A stretch of 50,498 nt of DNA, taken from the NCBI GenBank assembly GCA_022616415.1, contig JAKEEU010000182.1:1-50498 (forward strand), given 5' to 3'. Positions 46,793 to 50,498 of this stretch are shown one piece after another. Position numbers and translations under genes: made by a program. The notes under the pieces were generated by a model. That model was not told the DNA's origin. It saw only the letters and a program-made list of their open reading frames with translations, and ran no database searches. Each line of letters begins with the position of its first letter. Position 1 is the stretch's first letter. The stretch comes from Candidatus Zhuqueibacterota bacterium. Lineage in GTDB: Bacteria; Zhuqueibacterota; Zhuqueibacteria; Zhuqueibacterales; Zhuqueibacteraceae.

Positions 46793-49700
46793 TCATTTCA
46801 TTTGCAGCGGCGCATACTTCTCAAACCACGTAACCGCCGCCGCTTCCACCGCCTGTTGGTACGCCGGCCACTCGCGCGCGAAAAACGCGTTGATCTTGGC
46901 CAGCGTTTGTTGCAGGTTTTCCGTGGCTTGTTCAGCCGCGATGCGTTCGGTCTCGCCGGGGGCTTCGCTCGAGGACTGCAGATAGGACGAGGCCTGCCTC
47001 AGGCGCGAGCTCACGATCAGAGGATCCCGCTGAATCCCCTGCACTTCCTTCGGGTTGATGAGCTCGAGCAGCGCTTTGATCGAATCCTGCATCGCCTTGC
47101 CTTTGTCCTTCACGGATTTTGCCGTCTCGTCCTTGCGGTCTTTGATCCGTTCTGCGACCAGCTCGATGGTTTTTTGCGCCTCGCGCAACCGGTCTGCCGC
47201 CTCGGTCGCGACTTCGGTTTTCGCCATCAGTTGCTCGACCATCGCATTTCGCGCTTGCAAATCGTTTTCTGAAACTTGCAGACGCGGATCGAGCTTGACA
47301 TTCACTTTCGCCGAATCTTGGTGTTTGCCATAATTGATCCGCACCGTGTAAGTGCCGGGCAAAACCGGCGGCCCTTCCGGTTCCGGCGCGCCGGGTTTGG
47401 GCTTGGGCGTATTCGGATTGCGCACGCCTTTGCGGCTTAAATCCCACGCGGCGCGATTGACACCGGCTTTGGCCGGCGCTTTGAACGTGCGGATCACCTT
47501 GCCCGCCGCGCTGAGAATCTCGATCTTGACGCTGTCGGCTTTTGCCAGTGTGTCTGAGGAAGCCGCTTTCTGAGTTGTTGCCTCCCCGATTTTGCGAGAA
47601 GCCGTATCCGGCTTGACGGCAAAAGTGATCAGCGCACCGTAAGGACGATTCTCTCCGGCGAACTCGGCCTCGGCGGCGAAGCGTGTGCCGGCGGCTTGCT
47701 TGTGAACGGCGAGAATGGCATCGGGAACTTCAAACACGTGCAGCGGGCGATCCAACAACTTGACGCCTTCTTTCGCCAGCGCCCGCAGCGGCCGAATGTC
47801 GTCCAAAACGTAAGCGGCCCGGCCAAACGTGCCGATGACGAGATCGTGTTCGCGCGGATGAATCACCAAATCCATCGTCGAAACCGCCGGATAGCCGTGC
47901 TTCCACTTCGTCCAATTCTCGCCGCCATCGATGCTCACGTAAAGACCAAATTCGGCGCCGAGAAAGAGCAGCTTAGGCTCGATCGGATCCTGTGCAATCG
48001 ACAGCGCGTAGCCCCACACTTTTTTCTCATCGGCCAAACGCCGCCAGGTTTGGCCAAAATCTTTCGTGTGAAAAACGTACGGCGTCCAATCGTTGCGGCG
48101 ATGATTGTCGAAAACCACGAATGCTTCCGCGGCATTGTAAGTCGAGGCCTGAATCTGTGGCACCCAGGTCCCCGCCGGCACGCCTTTGATATTTTTCACA
48201 ACGTTCGTCCACGCCTTGCCGCCGTCGCGTGTCAACTGCACGTTGCCATCGTCGGTGCCGGCCCAAATCACGCCCGGCTGCACCGGACTGGGCGCAATCG
48301 CAATAATGGTGGTGAAATTTTCTGCGGCCGTCACGTCGTACGTCAAGCCGCCGCTGTCCAACTGTTTTTGCTTCTCCGGATCGTTGGTGGTCAGATCGGG
48401 AGAGATGATCTCCCAGGTATTGCCGCGATCCGTGCTCTTGTGCAGGAATTGGCTGCCGTAATAAATCGTGGTCGGGCTGAACGGATCGTGCGCGATGCCG
48501 GCGTTCCAATTGAACCGCAGATAAACGTTGTTCGGATGAATCGGCCGAACCAACCGCTGCTCGCCGGTGAGGAGATCATAACGCCGCAGGAATCCGCCTT
48601 GCGACATGGCGTAACCGTAGCGCGAATCGCTGCGATCCGGCACCACGTCGAAACCGTCGCCAAACGCGACCTCCTCCCAATAGGCATTGCGAATGCCGCC
48701 GGCGCGCCAGACTTGGCTCGGCCCGCGCCACGAGCCGTTATCCTGCATGCCGCCATAAACATTGTACGGCGTCTCCATATCCACATTAATATGATAGAAC
48801 TGCGCCAGCGGCAAATTCTCGATGAAGCGCCAGGTTTTGCCGCGGTCGCGCGAGATCGCCGCGCCGCCGTCGTTGCCGTCAATGATGAAATCCGCATCCT
48901 CCGGATGAATCCACCAGGCGTGATGATCGGGATGCACGCGCGAGAAAGGCAGCAGCGTCTCGAAAGTCTTGCCGCCGTCTTCGCTGATATGCACCAGGGA
49001 GTGAATATTATAAACCCGATTTTCATTCTTTGGGTCAACGTAAATCTCGCAGTAATAGAACGGCCGGCTGCCGATATTTTTGTCGGCTACTTTCGTCCAT
49101 TTGAACCCGCCGTCATCCGAGCGATAGAGCGCATTTTTCTTGGACTCGACGAGCGCATACACGACGTTGGGACTGCTGCGCGCGATCGCAAGGCCGATGC
49201 GCCCGAGCTCGCCTTTGGGAAGGCCGTCTTCATCCGTGTGCTTCTTCCAGGTTTTGCCGCCATCAAACGTCACGTGCAGTCCCGAACCCGGGCCGCCGGA
49301 TTTGAAGAACCACGGCCAGCGGCGATACTCCCACATCGCCGCGAAAAGTTTGTTGGGGTTGGAGGGATCCATCACCAAATCCGCCACGCCGGTTTTCTCA
49401 TTGACGTACAGAATTTTCTCCCAGGTTTTGCCGCCATCACTCGTTTTGTAAACGCCACGCTCCGGATTTTCTCCCCACGCCGTCCCCTGCGCGCCAACAT
49501 ACACGACGTCGGAATTGTCCGGATGAATGACGAGGCGATGAATATTGCGCGTGTTGTCGAGGCCAAGATGAATCCAGCTCTTGCCGCCGTCGAGGCTTTT
49601 GTAAACACCATTGCCGCTCGTCTGGCTGTTACGGGGATTGCCCTCACCGGTTCCGACCCAAATCACGTCCGGGTTGCGCTGATCGATGGCCACCGCGCCA

Positions 49701-50008
49701 ATCGAAGCGACTTTCTGCTCATCAAAAACCGGTGTCCACGCGATGCCGCCGCTGGTGGATTTCCACAATCCGCCCGAGGCGGTGCCGATGTAAATGATGT
49801 CGGGGTTGCTGTGAACCGCATGGATGGCGGTGACGCGGCCACTCATTCCTGCCGGACCGATGCTGCGGGCTTTGAGGCCGTGGAGCTTGTCCATGTCGAT
49901 GAGTTGGGCCGAAGCGGGGGAGAGTGTAATCAACAAGATGCTGCCGAACAGCAATGACAGGCAAACAAGTCTTGCAGAACGACAGCTTGTGCGTTTCGTC
50001 TGCATCAT
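46793..50008 (-). CDS. secreted VPS10/sortilin-like BNR-repeat protein
   Basis: 1071 residues. Signal peptide (LVCLSLLFGSILLITLSPASA), then a long beta-propeller with many Asp-box/BNR motifs (SGGLWKSTSGGIAWTPVFDE, GVYKSLDGGKSWIHLGL, VYKTSDGGKTWEKIL, TFDGGKTWKKH, LYVSIDGGENWTKW), then an FG-type domain (PGTYTVRINYGKHQDSAKVNV) and a C-terminal helical segment (MVEQLMAKTEVATEAADRLREAQKTIELV). These giant proteins are frequent in KSB1/Bacteroidota secretomes and often called glycosyl hydrolases without evidence of activity. Start at ATG 50008 after AAAGGAG. Confidence 0.85.
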   Translation of the reverse strand: MMQTKRTSCRSARLVCLSLLFGSILLITLSPASAQLIDMDKLHGLKARSIGPAGMSGRVTAIHAVHSNPDIIYIGTASGGLWKSTSGGIAWTPVFDEQKVASIGAVAIDQRNPDVIWVGTGEGNPRNSQTSGNGVYKSLDGGKSWIHLGLDNTRNIHRLVIHPDNSDVVYVGAQGTAWGENPERGVYKTSDGGKTWEKILYVNEKTGVADLVMDPSNPNKLFAAMWEYRRWPWFFKSGGPGSGLHVTFDGGKTWKKHTDEDGLPKGELGRIGLAIARSSPNVVYALVESKKNALYRSDDGGFKWTKVADKNIGSRPFYYCEIYVDPKNENRVYNIHSLVHISEDGGKTFETLLPFSRVHPDHHAWWIHPEDADFIIDGNDGGAAISRDRGKTWRFIENLPLAQFYHINVDMETPYNVYGGMQDNGSWRGPSQVWRAGGIRNAYWEEVAFGDGFDVVPDRSDSRYGYAMSQGGFLRRYDLLTGEQRLVRPIHPNNVYLRFNWNAGIAHDPFSPTTIYYGSQFLHKSTDRGNTWEIISPDLTTNDPEKQKQLDSGGLTYDVTAAENFTTIIAIAPSPVQPGVIWAGTDDGNVQLTRDGGKAWTNVVKNIKGVPAGTWVPQIQASTYNAAEAFVVFDNHRRNDWTPYVFHTKDFGQTWRRLADEKKVWGYALSIAQDPIEPKLLFLGAEFGLYVSIDGGENWTKWKHGYPAVSTMDLVIHPREHDLVIGTFGRAAYVLDDIRPLRALAKEGVKLLDRPLHVFEVPDAILAVHKQAAGTRFAAEAEFAGENRPYGALITFAVKPDTASRKIGEATTQKAASSDTLAKADSVKIEILSAAGKVIRTFKAPAKAGVNRAAWDLSRKGVRNPNTPKPKPGAPEPEGPPVLPGTYTVRINYGKHQDSAKVNVKLDPRLQVSENDLQARNAMVEQLMAKTEVATEAADRLREAQKTIELVAERIKDRKDETAKSVKDKGKAMQDSIKALLELINPKEVQGIQRDPLIVSSRLRQASSYLQSSSEAPGETERIAAEQATENLQQTLAKINAFFAREWPAYQQAVEAAAVTWFEKYAPLQMK

Positions 50009-50026
50009 ACCCTTTCTCCTTTCCAA

Positions 50027-50498
50027 AGTTTTTGGGGTGTGGGTGGGATCAACTCAGGCACTGCAGGCGAATGCAATATGTGAAATGAGGGTGGGAAAGT
50101 CAAGGGGAAAGTTGGCTTTGAAAAAAGACGTTGTAATTTGTACGCTATGCCAAATCAATAAAGGCATCAAAACATCACGCCAACCCTGCGATTGAGTGGT
50201 TACTGCAATTCGAAGGCAAGCCCATCGATTTACCCAAGAAATTTGCACCTAACCCCAACGCGGACGAGCCGCAACCAAGAAGATCGCTCACGGAATGGAA
50301 CTCTCACGGAAGAGATTTTCATGAATTCATTTCCGTGAGAGTTCTATTCCGTGAGCCAGATTTCTTTGCTTTTTTTGCAAAGATATCACTTGTAACAGAC
50401 TACATCGGATTTTCAGACAAGCTGAAAACCGAAGCCCTTGCGGGCAGCACACGGATCAAAAACTCACGCTGAAAAGCTTTTTCCGTGTGTGTTTTTGA
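50027..50498 (+). other. right-end region with a possible gene remnant
   Basis: Beyond the VPS10-like gene. The plus strand is open from about 50150 to a stop at 50469-50471 without a start codon (…NPAIEWLLQFEGKPIDLPKK…), running straight through the large palindrome, which argues that the downstream part is not real protein. It may be the 3' remnant of a gene. No other feature is recognised. Confidence 0.3.
50286..50356. repeat. large near-perfect palindrome (CTCACGGAA words)
   Basis: The 26-base arm at 50286-50311 (GCTCACGGAATGGAACTCTC then ACGGAA) pairs with 50331-50356 with one mismatch. Each arm holds two CTCACGGAA words, and the loop carries the palindrome ATGAATTCAT. A smaller pairing, CACACGGA/TCCGTGTG, follows at 50448-50489. 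Confidence 0.85.

Noticed and set aside
47696..49957. A 753-codon plus-strand open frame
   Set aside because: It lies antisense to the VPS10/BNR gene, whose Asp-box motifs, signal peptide and ribosome site are unmistakable; the long antisense frame is a by-product of codon bias.
1..50498. tRNA, rRNA or riboswitch genes
   Set aside because: None was recognised by eye on either strand; small structured RNAs could still be missed without a covariance-model search.

Overview
The window reads as a chromosomal segment of a Gram-negative bacterium of the FCB group, most like uncultured KSB1/Calditrichota-type lineages. The reasons are secreted proteins ending in YPNPF-type (type A, Por/T9SS-like) C-terminal sorting domains, DUF5916 outer-membrane proteins, GWxTD-like N-terminal domains, a VPS10/BNR giant secreted protein, an M14 peptidase of about 1000 residues, and AAGGAG ribosome sites. 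The phylum is an inference from gene families. No rRNA, tRNA or CRISPR array was seen.

Layout. 131-2390: a toxin-antitoxin pair with a frameshifted PIN toxin, a PIN/NYN-like gene, a sorting-domain lipoprotein and a small beta-barrel. 2575-7295: a MacB-like export operon (adaptor, ATPase, two permeases). 7392-9962: an alginate-export-like porin and a PQQ-type sugar dehydrogenase on the minus strand. 10086-10910: the one intact VapBC-like pair. 10919-13781: an NtrC-type regulator and its histidine kinase, plausibly controlling the exporter. 13829-15406: an AAA-ATPase/PD-(D/E)XK protein. 15637-22621: a BlaI/M56 locus with a strong promoter flanked by two TGCTAA..TTAGCA palindromes. Its M56 protein ends in twelve 28-29-residue repeats; it is followed by a SLOG-like protein, a secreted protein with the same repeats, and two paralogous GWxTD-N-terminus proteins. 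22717-28901: a DUF5916 outer-membrane protein, two small unknowns, an alpha/beta hydrolase and a serine beta-lactamase-family hydrolase.

28902-30995 is a junkyard of truncated genes (PemK C-terminal half, antitoxin-like remnant, BNR/sorting-domain fragment joined head-on to a DUF5916 3' fragment) with repeated terminator copies. 30996-38867 holds the M14 peptidase, another antitoxin with a truncated PIN toxin, a fiber-like secreted protein, an orphan HicB, a PLC-like phosphodiesterase with a PLAT-like domain, a sorting-domain protein with a 30-bp palindromic insertion, and a Nudix hydrolase. 39157-46687 holds a broken K+ channel, a zinc-ribbon protein, two more antitoxins with wrecked toxins, a SNF2 helicase and its SWIM-domain partner, and a PD-(D/E)XK-like protein. 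46793-50008 is the VPS10/BNR protein.

Two themes stand out. (1) The M56/BlaI locus looks like a repeat-solenoid signalling system: a membrane metalloprotease with a periplasmic repeat array and, two genes on, a secreted protein made of the same repeats. (2) The intergenic regions contain many hairpins built from a short word repeated directly and then inverted; the word differs each time but the architecture is the same. Palindromic inserts also interrupt a YoeB-type toxin gene and, in frame, a secretion-sorting domain. Of seven antitoxin-like genes, six have a partner toxin that is broken or missing.
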